Shown here piece by piece: positions 55,205 to 63,923 of a DNA stretch of 64,000 nt. This DNA comes from SLJN01 sp964505385. Lineage in GTDB: Bacteria; Bacteroidota; Rhodothermia; Balneolales; Natronogracilivirgulaceae. The number at the start of each line of letters is the position of its first letter. The stretch's first letter is position 1. The stretch is taken from the NCBI GenBank assembly GCA_964505385.1, contig CAZDIA010000014.1, positions 12,400-76,399 on the forward strand. The letters are read 5' to 3'. Under the pieces are notes generated by a model that made no database searches, was not told the DNA's origin, and saw only the letters and a program-made list of their open reading frames with translations. The position numbers and the translations under genes are program-made.

Positions 55205-55580
55205 AATTGAAAATTTCATTTTAAAACTTATCACAACCCTTCAAAAGCAACTAAAACATCAAGAGAGCATTTTCACCACTGCCGGATACCTGTTTTTAAA
55301 TCCTTTTTTACAGGTATCCGGTTTTTAATATAATCTTCCGCTAACCATCGCCTTAACAATTTAAAACCACCAATTTCACAAGTAAGGTTTTCCCATTTGA
55401 ATAACTTGATCCAAGGTGTATTGGGACAAATTTAATCCACATATAACAGGAAACTGTTGCGCTCGTTTCATCATATATATTTTTTTAAATATGTATTTTC
55501 GATGACATTCGATTATCCCGATAAATGTTTATTTTATAATGCAAATCAAAAAATCAATTAAGAATAAATAATATTACTTT
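55205..55580. other. Gap between serpin 2 and trxB
   Basis: It contains the terminator at 55282-55326. The remaining 254 bp before trxB are A/T-rich and must hold its promoter; no gene or repeat is seen. Confidence 0.6.
55282..55326 (+). terminator. Terminator of the serpin operon
   Basis: A perfect 12-bp stem CCGGATACCTGT/ACAGGTATCCGG with a 16-base loop and five T, 77 bp after the second serpin stop. Confidence 0.88.
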
Positions 55581-56555
55581 ATGAAAGATATTGCCGGTAA
55601 AACATACAAGGTAGTTATCGCTGGAAGCGGACCTGCCGGACTCACAGCCGCACTTTATACAGCTCGTGCAGAACTTGAACCTATCGTGTTCGAAGGTCCC
55701 GAACCCGGAGGCCAGCTAACCACAACTACCGATGTTGAAAACTACCCAGGGTATCCGGAAGGGGTACAAGGGCCAAAAATGATGGATGATTTTCGACAAC
55801 AGGCTCAGCGTTTTGGTGCCGATACCCGCTGGGGTATGGTTTCCAATATTGACTTCAGTCAGCGGCCTTATAAGGTTGAGATTGATGAAGAAATTGTAAT
55901 CTATGCAGAATCCATTATTGCATCCACAGGCGCTGAAGCTAAATGGCTTGGTATTGAAAGTGAACAAAAAATGCGCGGGAAAGGTGTAACCGCCTGTGCC
56001 ACTTGTGATGGAGCCTTTTTCCGCGATCAGGATGTAATTGTTATTGGTGGTGGTGATTCCGCAATGGAAGAGGCTACATTTCTGACAAAATTTGCCAGTA
56101 AAGTAACCATCGTGCATCGCCGTGATGAATTCCGGGCTTCTAAAATCATGCAGAAACGCGCCCTCGATAACCCTAAAATTGAAGTTGCATGGAATTCCAC
56201 ACTACATGAGGTTTTGGGGGATCAAGTCGTAGACGGAGTAGTGCTTGAGAATACCGTGACCGGTGAAAAAACTAAAATGGAAAATGTGACAGGCGTATTT
56301 CTGGCAATTGGTCACAAACCCAATACCGAGCTATTCGAAGGGGTTGTGGATATGGATGATGAAGGATACATCATCACTAAAGATAAATCCACATACACGA
56401 ATGTACCCGGTTTATTTGCCTGCGGCGATGCCCAGGATAAAATTTACCGTCAGGCTGTAACTGCCGCCGGCACCGGATGCATGGCCGCCATTGACGCCGA
56501 GCGCTGGCTTGCCGAACAGGAAGATAAAGAGGCAGCAGAAGCAGAATCCGCCTGA
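55581..56555 (+). CDS. trxB: Thioredoxin-disulfide reductase
   Basis: A flavoenzyme that reduces thioredoxin with NADPH. The 324 residues have the FAD site AGSGPAGLTAALYTARA, the GGQLTTTTDVENYPGYPEG block, the redox pair CATC in VTACATCDGAFFRDQDV, the NADPH site VIGGGDSAMEEATFL, and the second FAD contact GLFACGDAQDKIYRQAVTAAG. Length is normal, with an Ala/Glu tail. A repeat cluster begins within 2-20 bp of the stop codon. Confidence 0.96.
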   Translation: MKDIAGKTYKVVIAGSGPAGLTAALYTARAELEPIVFEGPEPGGQLTTTTDVENYPGYPEGVQGPKMMDDFRQQAQRFGADTRWGMVSNIDFSQRPYKVEIDEEIVIYAESIIASTGAEAKWLGIESEQKMRGKGVTACATCDGAFFRDQDVIVIGGGDSAMEEATFLTKFASKVTIVHRRDEFRASKIMQKRALDNPKIEVAWNSTLHEVLGDQVVDGVVLENTVTGEKTKMENVTGVFLAIGHKPNTELFEGVVDMDDEGYIITKDKSTYTNVPGLFACGDAQDKIYRQAVTAAGTGCMAAIDAERWLAEQEDKEAAEAESA

Positions 56556-56556
56556 C

Positions 56557-56998
56557 ACGTCGGCTGTCGACTTGAGTTCGTCGGCTGCCCACTGAATTTG
56601 GCAACTAACTCTCCTTGCCTCCACTTTCTGCATCCAGCAACTCACAATGACATGCCACCGGGTGGGCTGTCGACTTCAGAGGGCACTTTCCTTTTTCATA
56701 GGACTCAGACCCCTTTCAAGTCGGCTGCCCACTAAATTGGGTAACAGTTTTTGCTTATCTCACTTTTACAGTGGGCAGACGACCTAAGTTCGTCGGCTGC
56801 CCACTGAATTTGGCAACTAACTCTCCTCGCCTCCACTTTCTGCATCCAGCAACTCACAATGACATGTCGCCGGGTGGGCTGCCGACTTCAGAGGACAATT
56901 TCCTTTTTTCATAGGGCTCAATCCCCTTTCAAGTCGTCAGCCCACTAAAGGGGTAACAGTTTTTGTTTATCTCACCTTTTACAGTGGGCAGACGACTT
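56557..56998. repeat. Repeat family R2, cluster 1 (two full 212-bp units)
   Basis: Two tandem units with a period of 212 bp (about 56576-56786 and 56788-56998), preceded by a leading half-motif CGGCTGTCGACTT just after the trxB stop. Each unit carries the core GTCGnCnGCCCACT four times in alternating orientation: GTCGGCTGCCCACTG, GGTGGGCTGTCGAC (or GCCGAC), AAGTCGGCTGCCCACT (or GTCAG), and CAGTGGGCAGACGAC. It can therefore form two hairpins per unit. Non-coding; the gap to the symporter start is otherwise 86 bp. Confidence 0.9.
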
Positions 56999-57084
56999 AG
57001 GAATTCTCTTTATAAAAGCTTCACGCTATTTCATTTTCTTCAGCATAAATACATGTCCCTGAGATTTGGTATAATGCTGTTGAA

Positions 57085-58557
57085 ATGAATATCTACCTGG
57101 TCGTATTTATCGCATATTTCGCATTTGTGACCTTCATTTCGGTTTTTACTAAAAAGGTCGCAAGCAGCTCCTCGGCAGAATATCTGATAGCCGGGCGAAA
57201 CCTTGGGGTCCTGGCTTGTGCTGTGGTGGTTGCCTCGGAATGGCTGGGAGGCATGAGCACGATCGGGGTAAGCGAACAAGCGTTTGAGACGGGTACCATG
57301 CAGCCCGTGTTGTATAATTTCTCTACTGCGCTTGGTATGATCATTATTGGTTTTACCGTCGCCCGCCACTATCGTGATAACAACGTGCACACCGTGAGCG
57401 AAATGCTCGAAATCTTGTTTGGCAGCCGGGCGAGAGCCATATCAGCTATTGCTTTTCTTATTGCTTATATCGTGCTCGCCTTTGTTCAGTTGCAGTCGGC
57501 AGCCAGTGTTATCAGTGCCATGTTTGAGTTTACCAGGCTGCAATCTATCCTTTTAGCAGCTCTGCTTATCACCGGTTATACCTACCTCGGTGGAATGCAT
57601 GCCCTTGCTATAACCGGTATTATCCATGTGGTGGTGATGTTCTTCGGAATGGGAGTAGCCACCATTACCGGATTGATTGAAATAAACGGTCTTGATTCGC
57701 TGCACAGCTCTTTGGTTGAACAGGGAGCACCGGAAAATCTGTTCAATCCCTTTAGTGCAAGCTTGGGTTATGCCTGGAGTCTTATTCTCGGCGGAGTGTT
57801 AGGTGGAATGGCCGGACAAGCAAGTATCCAGCCCATCTTTGCTGCCCGAAATGCCAAAACGGCCAGAAATGCAGCCGTTTTGTCTTCCTTAATTATCGCA
57901 CCTTTCGGTATTCTGGTTGCTCTGCTGGGTCTGATGGTCAAAACCGGTCAGTTCTATGATATCACGGCTTCCGGTCCGCTTTTTGATCCAGCCATTGGTG
58001 ACATCGACCCGCGATTGGTGCTTCCCACTTTGATGACCACACCGGAATTTATACATCCTGTACTGGGTGGAATTGCGCTGGCCGGAATTCTGGCTGCAAT
58101 ACTTTCTACCGTCGGGCCAGTAAATTTTGCCGTGGTGACTATTGCCACAAAAGACATATATCACGGGCTGATTAACAAAAAAGCCGTTGACCAGCGGATC
58201 ATCCAGACGGCCAGAAGACTGGTAATCCTCGTCAATCTGATAATTATTCCTCTCGCTTACTATGGAACCGGTGCAATTCTCGATACTGCATACATTTCCT
58301 ACGGTATCCGCGCGATTGGGGCCATCGTGATTGTCCTGGGAATCTACAAGAGAGGATGGATTAAAATTGAAGGTGTAAGAATGGCATTCCTCGGCGGTAC
58401 TATAGCTGTTGTAATCAATATTATAGCTAAAAATATGGGGCTCCCGGTAATTGAAAATACATATATGGCCATTGGCGCCGCTATTGTTTTCATCATTATC
58501 GGTAACCTGACCGGAAAAAAACAACCTGAAAAGCTGCCTTCCCGGGAACAGGAATAG
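57085..58557 (+). CDS. Sodium:solute symporter family protein
   Basis: 490 residues of the SSS (SLC5-like) family with about 13 membrane segments. N-terminal stretch FVTFISVFTKKVASSSSAEYLIAGRNLG is the usual loop 1 pattern. Later features are SEWLGGMSTIGV, TYLGGMHALAITGIIH, GGMAGQASIQPIFAARN and GILAAILSTVGPVNFAVVTI. It couples uptake of a small solute to Na+. The two oxidoreductase subunits follow after 70 bp on the same strand, so the imported solute may be, or be turned into, their 2-oxoacid substrate. This link is inferred from position. Confidence 0.9.
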   Translation: MNIYLVVFIAYFAFVTFISVFTKKVASSSSAEYLIAGRNLGVLACAVVVASEWLGGMSTIGVSEQAFETGTMQPVLYNFSTALGMIIIGFTVARHYRDNNVHTVSEMLEILFGSRARAISAIAFLIAYIVLAFVQLQSAASVISAMFEFTRLQSILLAALLITGYTYLGGMHALAITGIIHVVVMFFGMGVATITGLIEINGLDSLHSSLVEQGAPENLFNPFSASLGYAWSLILGGVLGGMAGQASIQPIFAARNAKTARNAAVLSSLIIAPFGILVALLGLMVKTGQFYDITASGPLFDPAIGDIDPRLVLPTLMTTPEFIHPVLGGIALAGILAAILSTVGPVNFAVVTIATKDIYHGLINKKAVDQRIIQTARRLVILVNLIIIPLAYYGTGAILDTAYISYGIRAIGAIVIVLGIYKRGWIKIEGVRMAFLGGTIAVVINIIAKNMGLPVIENTYMAIGAAIVFIIIGNLTGKKQPEKLPSREQE

Positions 58558-58627
58558 AGGGTTGAAAACTGGCTGTCAGGATTATAAATGCTTATATTAT
58601 AGATAATCAGACAAAAATAGATTAATT

Positions 58628-59749
58628 ATGGCTCAGGCTGATATACAACAATATGTATTGGTGGATGGCTCCAGACTGATCATTGAATCACTGGCGCGTT
58701 CGGGAGCTGATTCATTCATCGGTTATCCCATTACACCGGCGAATCTTCTCTATTCATACGGCAGCCAGCGAATGGAGCTGATGCTGTCGGCGCCTGATGA
58801 AATCACCACTCTCCAGTGGATGTCAGGTTTATCAGCCACCGGGAAATTGCCGGTTACCGCAACATCTTTTCCCGGCTATGCTTTGATGCTCGAGTCAATA
58901 AACATGGCCTACATGATGGAACTGCCCATGGTCATTGTGCTGGTTCAACGTTTGGGGCCGGCTACCGGAACTGCCACCGGAGGCGCCCAGGGTGATTTGC
59001 TTCTGCTCAACGGCACCATTTCCGGCGGACACCCTCTTCCCGTACTTGCTACCAGCAGTTTCGACGACTGCTGGAATCTGGCAGCCAAAGCTTCGGAATT
59101 GGCTGTTTCATTACGCACACCGGTTGTTCTGCTCACTTCAAAAGAGGAGGTGATGACTCAGAAAAGTTTCAACCTCAGCAAACTTGATCACATAAAAAAG
59201 GCCGAGAGAAAATGGTTTGAAAATAATCACCAATCATATAAGCCATACAAGCCAACCGATTTGGTTCCGGAGTTTTTACCGGTAGATCAAAACGAACATC
59301 AGGTCCGCTTGAACGCTTCAACGCATGATCAGGACGGGATTCTACAGCACTCAACCCCCGAAGCACTTAACAACACCCGCAGACTGGAAGATAAAATCAG
59401 ACAAAACCTCACCGATCATCTTTACTATGAGTTGGATCAAGACAACGAAGCCGAAACCTTAATTGTCGCTTATGGGATTACAGCTTCTGCCGCGCGAGAT
59501 GCCATCGCAGTGATGCGTAATAATGGCCACAAAGTATCATTCCTAATCCCGAAAACCCTACTTCCAGTCCACGAAACCTACCAGCAAATCATACAAGAGT
59601 ATAATCGAGTTGTAATTGCCGAAGAAAATATTAACCACCAGTTTGCAAAGCTGCTTTATGGTAACCAATTGCCTGATCATATACGTACTGTGGGAGATTT
59701 AGGCCGGATGATCACACCCGAAGAAATTATTAAGGAGAGCTTATCATGA
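58628..59749 (+). CDS. 2-oxoacid:acceptor oxidoreductase, alpha subunit
   Basis: 373 residues with the pyruvate/2-oxoacid:ferredoxin oxidoreductase alpha layout. Domain I has FIGYPITPANLLYSYG, the family's GYPITPSS-type site, then ATSFPGYALMLESINMAYMM and MVIVLVQRLGPATGTATGG. A transketolase C-like domain II covers about 270-370 (ETLIVAYGITASAARDAI). The gamma domain, which is fused to alpha in many aerobes, is absent here. With the beta-gamma gene it should oxidatively decarboxylate a 2-oxoacid to acyl-CoA, passing electrons to ferredoxin. Substrate unknown. It overlaps the next gene by 4 bases (ATGA). Confidence 0.88.
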   Translation: MAQADIQQYVLVDGSRLIIESLARSGADSFIGYPITPANLLYSYGSQRMELMLSAPDEITTLQWMSGLSATGKLPVTATSFPGYALMLESINMAYMMELPMVIVLVQRLGPATGTATGGAQGDLLLLNGTISGGHPLPVLATSSFDDCWNLAAKASELAVSLRTPVVLLTSKEEVMTQKSFNLSKLDHIKKAERKWFENNHQSYKPYKPTDLVPEFLPVDQNEHQVRLNASTHDQDGILQHSTPEALNNTRRLEDKIRQNLTDHLYYELDQDNEAETLIVAYGITASAARDAIAVMRNNGHKVSFLIPKTLLPVHETYQQIIQEYNRVVIAEENINHQFAKLLYGNQLPDHIRTVGDLGRMITPEEIIKESLS

Positions 59750-61035
59750 AACAGTCCATGCTTAACACAAAATCACTGCCTTACTGCAAAGGATGCGGTC
59801 ATGATTTCATTGCCAAACATACCGTGAAGGCGTTGGAAAAACTTGGATTCGATCCTTTGGATGTTATCATGGTAACCGATATCGGTTGTCACGGTATTAT
59901 TGACAAATGTTTGAATACTCACACCGTACACGGATTGCACGGCCGTTCTCCTGCTTTGGGTGCCGGCATTTTTTTCGGCCTCGGGCAACCACAGGACAAA
60001 AAAGTGATTGTATTCATTGGTGATGGCGGCGCTACAATCGGGTTACAACACATTATGGAAGCAGCCCGGCTGAATCTGGATATAACCGTTGTGGTTCACA
60101 ACAACATGCTCTATGGAATGACCGGTGGACAAACCAGCGGTTTGACTCCTTGCGCATATCGAACTACCACTTCAGCCGAGGGGAATCCTTTTGAGGGTTA
60201 CGATATTTGCCGCCTTGCCCACACCGCAGGGGCTCGGCATGTTTCACGTATTGTTGGTTTGGGTGATTTCAGCGATGATATGATGAAGGCTCTTGATCAG
60301 CCCGGATTTTCTCTTGTTGAGGTAATTGAAAACTGCCCCAGCTATGGGATTAAATACAACCCTGACTGGAAATTAAAAGACATCATTAAAGATACCGGAC
60401 GTGAACCGGGAGAATGGACTAATGATGAGCCGGCTTTCACCCATAAGCAGGGCAAAAAGACCGATAACCTATTTAATCACACCGAACAAATCGGAAAGAG
60501 CTTTGAACACCGGTTGACTCAACCAGCATCCTTGGTTTTGAGCGGATCAGCCGGTGAAGGAGTACAGCTGGCAGCAAGGCTGCTTTCGAAAGGAGCTATC
60601 AGCGCCGGGTTGCATGTAACACAAAAAGGCAGCTATCCGGTAACGGTGGGTGTAGGGTTTTCAACAGCAGAAGTAAATCTTTCACCAGAGCCGATCAACT
60701 TTCACGGTATTAGCATCCCTGATTATGTGATTATAACATCCAATGACGGGCTTGAACACAGCCGAAATCGAATTGAAAGAATGGAGTCCGGCGTATTATT
60801 CATTGACAGTAACCTGGATATACCTGAAACAAAAGCTCAAGTCATTACGAATAATTTCAGGGAAACAGGCGCCAGAAACGCTGCAATTTATGCCGTGCTC
60901 TATTTTGCAAAAGAGTCCGGATTTTTCAGTGAAGATGCGATATTTGAAGCCATAAAAAGAGAAGGTAAACAGGATAAAATACCTGTTGAAAGGTTTAAGC
61001 ATTACCTGAAATATACCCCATCGGCTGCCCACTGA
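59746..61035 (+). CDS. 2-oxoacid:acceptor oxidoreductase, fused beta-gamma subunit
   Basis: 429 residues. Residues 1-210 are the TPP-binding beta subunit: four cluster-type Cys (C14 and C17 in YCKGCG, C48 in DIGCHG, C197 in ENCPSYG) and the TPP/Mg motif GDGGATIGLQHIMEAARLNL with NNMLYGMTGGQ. From about 261 a gamma domain follows (LVLSGSAGEGVQLAARLL, VGVGFSTAEVNLS). The ribosome binding site AAGGAGAG lies in the alpha gene's end. No separate ferredoxin (delta) is encoded nearby. The last four residues (S-A-A-H) and the TGA stop are supplied by the R2 repeat that begins here. Confidence 0.9.
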   Translation: MKQSMLNTKSLPYCKGCGHDFIAKHTVKALEKLGFDPLDVIMVTDIGCHGIIDKCLNTHTVHGLHGRSPALGAGIFFGLGQPQDKKVIVFIGDGGATIGLQHIMEAARLNLDITVVVHNNMLYGMTGGQTSGLTPCAYRTTTSAEGNPFEGYDICRLAHTAGARHVSRIVGLGDFSDDMMKALDQPGFSLVEVIENCPSYGIKYNPDWKLKDIIKDTGREPGEWTNDEPAFTHKQGKKTDNLFNHTEQIGKSFEHRLTQPASLVLSGSAGEGVQLAARLLSKGAISAGLHVTQKGSYPVTVGVGFSTAEVNLSPEPINFHGISIPDYVIITSNDGLEHSRNRIERMESGVLFIDSNLDIPETKAQVITNNFRETGARNAAIYAVLYFAKESGFFSEDAIFEAIKREGKQDKIPVERFKHYLKYTPSAAH

Positions 61036-61308
61036 AAATTGCAACTAACTCTCCTTATCTCCACTTTCTGCAATTGCAACTCGCGGTGATATGCCGCCGG
61101 GTGGGCTGTCGACCTCGGTTCGGCGGCTGCCCACTGAATTTGGCAACTAGCTCTCCTTATCTCCACCCTCTGCAATTGCAACTCGCTACGATATACCGCC
61201 AGGTGGGCTGTCGACTTCGAGGGGGGCACCATTTGTTTTCAAGTCGTCAGCCCACTAAATGGGGAACAGTTTTGATTTATATCAATCTCTACAGTGGGCA
61301 GACGACTT
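61020..61308. repeat. Repeat family R2, cluster 2 (half unit plus one full unit)
   Basis: The same family as 56557-56998. 61020-61116 is a left half-unit that starts inside the coding end of the beta-gamma gene, followed by a full unit at about 61120-61308 ending CAGTGGGCAGACGACTT. It fills the whole space between the stops of the two convergent genes (61035 plus, 61310 minus), with six alternating copies of the GTCGnCnGCCCACT core. Confidence 0.9.
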
Positions 61309-61309
61309 T

Positions 61310-61615
61310 TTATTCTTCTTCATCATCTACGTCTACTACTTCTGCTTCTTCTTCTGCGGATAGGTCGCGTTCAACAAAGATTTTGAAATCTGTGGCATAC
61401 ATAGCTAACGCGCCTACGGCACTCAGCAAAGGCGCAAAATAAAACAAGCCTCCTACTCCCGCCGCCCCCAGATTAAGATTGGTTTCAAGAAGTGTTCTGC
61501 CTTTTCCCGTTTTTATAACAAGTTTCCGTGCATTCCCTTCTTTGATTATTTGCCTTACTGCATCAGTGAGTTGCCTTCCGGTAACTTTGAGTTCTTCTGT
61601 TATTGAGCCGCTCAT
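61310..61615 (-). CDS. DUF4342 family protein
   Basis: 101 residues. N-terminal helix VTGRQLTDAVRQIIKEGNAR, a beta pair with KLVIKTGKGRTLLETNLNLG, and a hydrophobic middle (LFYFAPLLSAVGALAMYAT), then FKIFVE and an acidic tail DVDDEEE. This is the DUF4342 pattern, a small protein of unknown role with a possible membrane-contacting helix. The stop codon lies right at the edge of the R2 repeat. It is divergent from the YifB gene. Confidence 0.75.
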   Translation of the reverse strand: MSGSITEELKVTGRQLTDAVRQIIKEGNARKLVIKTGKGRTLLETNLNLGAAGVGGLFYFAPLLSAVGALAMYATDFKIFVERDLSAEEEAEVVDVDDEEE

Positions 61616-61705
61616 TTTGATCTCCGGTTAATTTTGTTTGTAAGGTTCGCCGCCTTTATAGCTCTAATACGCATAATTCCAAAATTTGATACATCTAATC
61701 GGGAC

Positions 61706-63247
61706 ATGATCACTCAAATTAACTGCGCTGCTACTCATGGTGTGGATGCTCACATGATCAATGTGGAGCTCAACTATATTCCGGGATTTCCAAAATATAA
61801 TCTGGTAGGCCTGCCGGATCGGGCTATTAATGAATCTTACACCCGGATTCAATCAGCTATAAAAAATTGCGGTTCGAATATTCCGCAAGGTAAAATTACG
61901 GTTAACCTTGCCCCGGCCGATCTTCCGAAAGAAGGCAGCTCGTTTGATTTACCTATAGCGGTGGGGATTCTGGCTTCCACAAGTCAGATTAAACGTGAAC
62001 GACTGGGTGATACTCTCATAATGGGAGAACTTGCTTTAGACGGCCGTCTGCGCCCGGTTAGTGGAGTTTTACCAATTGCCGTCGAAGCCAAAAGACGGCA
62101 GCTTAAATACATGATCTTGCCCAAAGAAAATGCTGCGGAGGCTGCGGTAGTCAACGATATCGAAGTTTACGGATTCGAACATCTCAATGAGGTGACTAAC
62201 TGGCTAAGCGACTTAAATCATACTTCACCGACAAAAGTCGACACCGAAGAGATGTTCAATCAGAATCAGAAATCTGAGTTGGTGGATTTCAGCGACGTCA
62301 AAGGTCAGGAAAACGTAAAGCGCTCTATGGAAGTAGCCGCCGCGGGTGGTCATAATATAATTATGGTTGGCCCTCCCGGCTCAGGAAAAACCATGATCGC
62401 CAGGCGGCTGCCCTCTATACTCCCACCTCTCAGTTTGGATGAAGCACTGGAGACGACTAAGATTCACTCGGTGGCCGGCTTGCTGAAAAGCGGACATGCA
62501 CTTGTTGCGCAACGTCCGTTCCGGGCGCCTCATCACACTATTTCTGATGTGGCACTTGTTGGAGGCGGCAGCGTTCCGATGCCGGGTGAAATATCACTCG
62601 CTCATAATGGCGTGCTTTTTCTGGATGAACTGCCCGAATTTAAGAGAAGCGCACTTGAAGTCCTTCGTCAACCACTTGAAGACGGACATGTAAGCATCTC
62701 CAGAGCAAGGATGAGTGTTAATTATCCTTCGAAAATAATGCTGGTTTCTTCTATGAATCCCTCACCAAGCGGGGACTGGTATGATCCTTCAGATACAACC
62801 GCCGGCTCTCACGCACAAATGCAAAAATATCTCAGCAAGATCAGTGGCCCGCTACTTGACCGGATTGATCTCCACATAGAAGTGAATAAAGTGAGTTATG
62901 ATGAATTGTCGGCAAAAAGCAATGGTGAAAGTTCTGAAGAAATCCGCAATCGGGTGATTACAGCACGTCAAATTCAGCAGCAACGGTATATTGGTCTGCC
63001 AAGCGTATACTGTAATGCTCAGATGAGCACGAAGCAGGTCAGGAAAATCTGCAAAATTGATGATGCCGGATCGGCCTTACTTAAAAAAGCTATTACCAGT
63101 GTGGGGCTATCCGCACGTGCTTATGATCGCATCCTAAAAGTCTCCCGCACCATTGCGGATCTTGATCAAAGTGAATCTATCAAATCGCATCATCTTGCCG
63201 AGGCGATTCAATACCGAAGTCTGGACCGCGAAGGATGGCTTGGTTAG
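61706..63247 (+). CDS. YifB family Mg chelatase-like AAA ATPase (ComM-like)
   Basis: 513 residues from the ATG at 61706 (MITQINCAATHGVDAHMINV); an upstream TTG frame is not needed. N-terminal Lon-like domain (VGLPDRAINESYTRIQSAIKN in part, KITVNLAPADLPKEGSSFDL). The AAA core has Walker A VGPPGSGKTMIARRLPSI, FRAPHHTISDVALVGGG, Walker B LFLDELPEF and the sensor LVSSMNPSPSGD. The C-terminal domain is KVSRTIADLD. ComM proteins act as helicases aiding branch migration in natural transformation. A link to uptake DNA in this organism is plausible but not shown. Confidence 0.93.
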   Translation: MITQINCAATHGVDAHMINVELNYIPGFPKYNLVGLPDRAINESYTRIQSAIKNCGSNIPQGKITVNLAPADLPKEGSSFDLPIAVGILASTSQIKRERLGDTLIMGELALDGRLRPVSGVLPIAVEAKRRQLKYMILPKENAAEAAVVNDIEVYGFEHLNEVTNWLSDLNHTSPTKVDTEEMFNQNQKSELVDFSDVKGQENVKRSMEVAAAGGHNIIMVGPPGSGKTMIARRLPSILPPLSLDEALETTKIHSVAGLLKSGHALVAQRPFRAPHHTISDVALVGGGSVPMPGEISLAHNGVLFLDELPEFKRSALEVLRQPLEDGHVSISRARMSVNYPSKIMLVSSMNPSPSGDWYDPSDTTAGSHAQMQKYLSKISGPLLDRIDLHIEVNKVSYDELSAKSNGESSEEIRNRVITARQIQQQRYIGLPSVYCNAQMSTKQVRKICKIDDAGSALLKKAITSVGLSARAYDRILKVSRTIADLDQSESIKSHHLAEAIQYRSLDREGWLG

Positions 63248-63263
63248 GAATTATAAGAACAGA

Positions 63264-63923
63264 TTATCTCATATTTAGTCCGCGGGTATGGGTTTTATCA
63301 AAATAGGATAAACTCTTAAACCCCGCGGATTTATTTTCACTACAGAAGTGAGCGTACTTTTCAAGAGCTTTGTTTAACCTTTTTTTATACTCTTCATCCG
63401 AAATCTCTATACATCCGAAACGCGCCAGGTGTGGGGTATAAAACTGGACATCCCACAGCTCAAATCCGCCTTTTTGCAATAATTGATGACAATAGTAGAG
63501 TGCTGCTTTTGATGCTTCCTTTTCACGCTGAAACATGGATTCCGCAAAAAATGCCGCCCCCAAGGCGGCTCCGTAGGTTCCCCCGATCAGTTTTCCCTCC
63601 TTGTTGTAAACCTCCACTGAGTGGGCATAGCCCAGTTCATGCAGGCGATCAAAAGATTCAATAAGATTATCTGAAATCCAGGTTTGCTGGCGCTCCGCGC
63701 ACCCCTCAATCACTTCACGAAATCTGGTATTGCAACTAAAATCATAGTTGTCATTTCTGATCAGGCGCTTCATCTTGCGACTGATATGAAACCGGTCAAG
63801 GGGAATAATACCCCTTCGCCGCGCTGTATACCACTCTATTTGATCATCATGCCGGGATTTTGCCATAGGAAAAATCCCGATGCTATATCCCTCAAGCAGT
63901 TCTTCCGGTGGAATAATTGCCAT
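63264..63923 (-). CDS. aat: Leucyl/phenylalanyl-tRNA-protein transferase
   Basis: 219 residues. Aat adds Leu or Phe to N-terminal Lys or Arg, making proteins substrates of ClpS/ClpAP. The sequence shows ELLEGYSIGIFPMAKSR, WYTARRRGIIPLDRFHISR, TWISDNLIESFDRLHELGYAHSVEV, GGTYGAALGAAFFAESMFQ and LWDVQFYTPHLARFGCIEIS, all Aat family blocks. Length is normal. It converges with the YifB gene (16-bp gap). The last 77 bp of the window beyond it are non-coding as far as I can see. Confidence 0.95.
   Translation of the reverse strand: MAIIPPEELLEGYSIGIFPMAKSRHDDQIEWYTARRRGIIPLDRFHISRKMKRLIRNDNYDFSCNTRFREVIEGCAERQQTWISDNLIESFDRLHELGYAHSVEVYNKEGKLIGGTYGAALGAAFFAESMFQREKEASKAALYYCHQLLQKGGFELWDVQFYTPHLARFGCIEISDEEYKKRLNKALEKYAHFCSENKSAGFKSLSYFDKTHTRGLNMR

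Noticed and set aside
56377..56645. Minus-strand frames across the R2 repeat, and similar frames at 61002-61232
   Set aside because: They arise from repeat sequence and overlap trxB or the oxidoreductase gene; the two clusters give unrelated joins, not a conserved protein.
56557..56998. CRISPR-like tandem repeat after trxB
   Set aside because: The period is 212 bp with near-identical units and no unique spacers. Alternating inverted cores and no cas genes rule out a CRISPR array.
60239..60252. TGTTTCACGTATTG, a partial parS-like sequence
   Set aside because: Only the left half matches; the right half is not palindromic, and it is coding sequence of the oxidoreductase.
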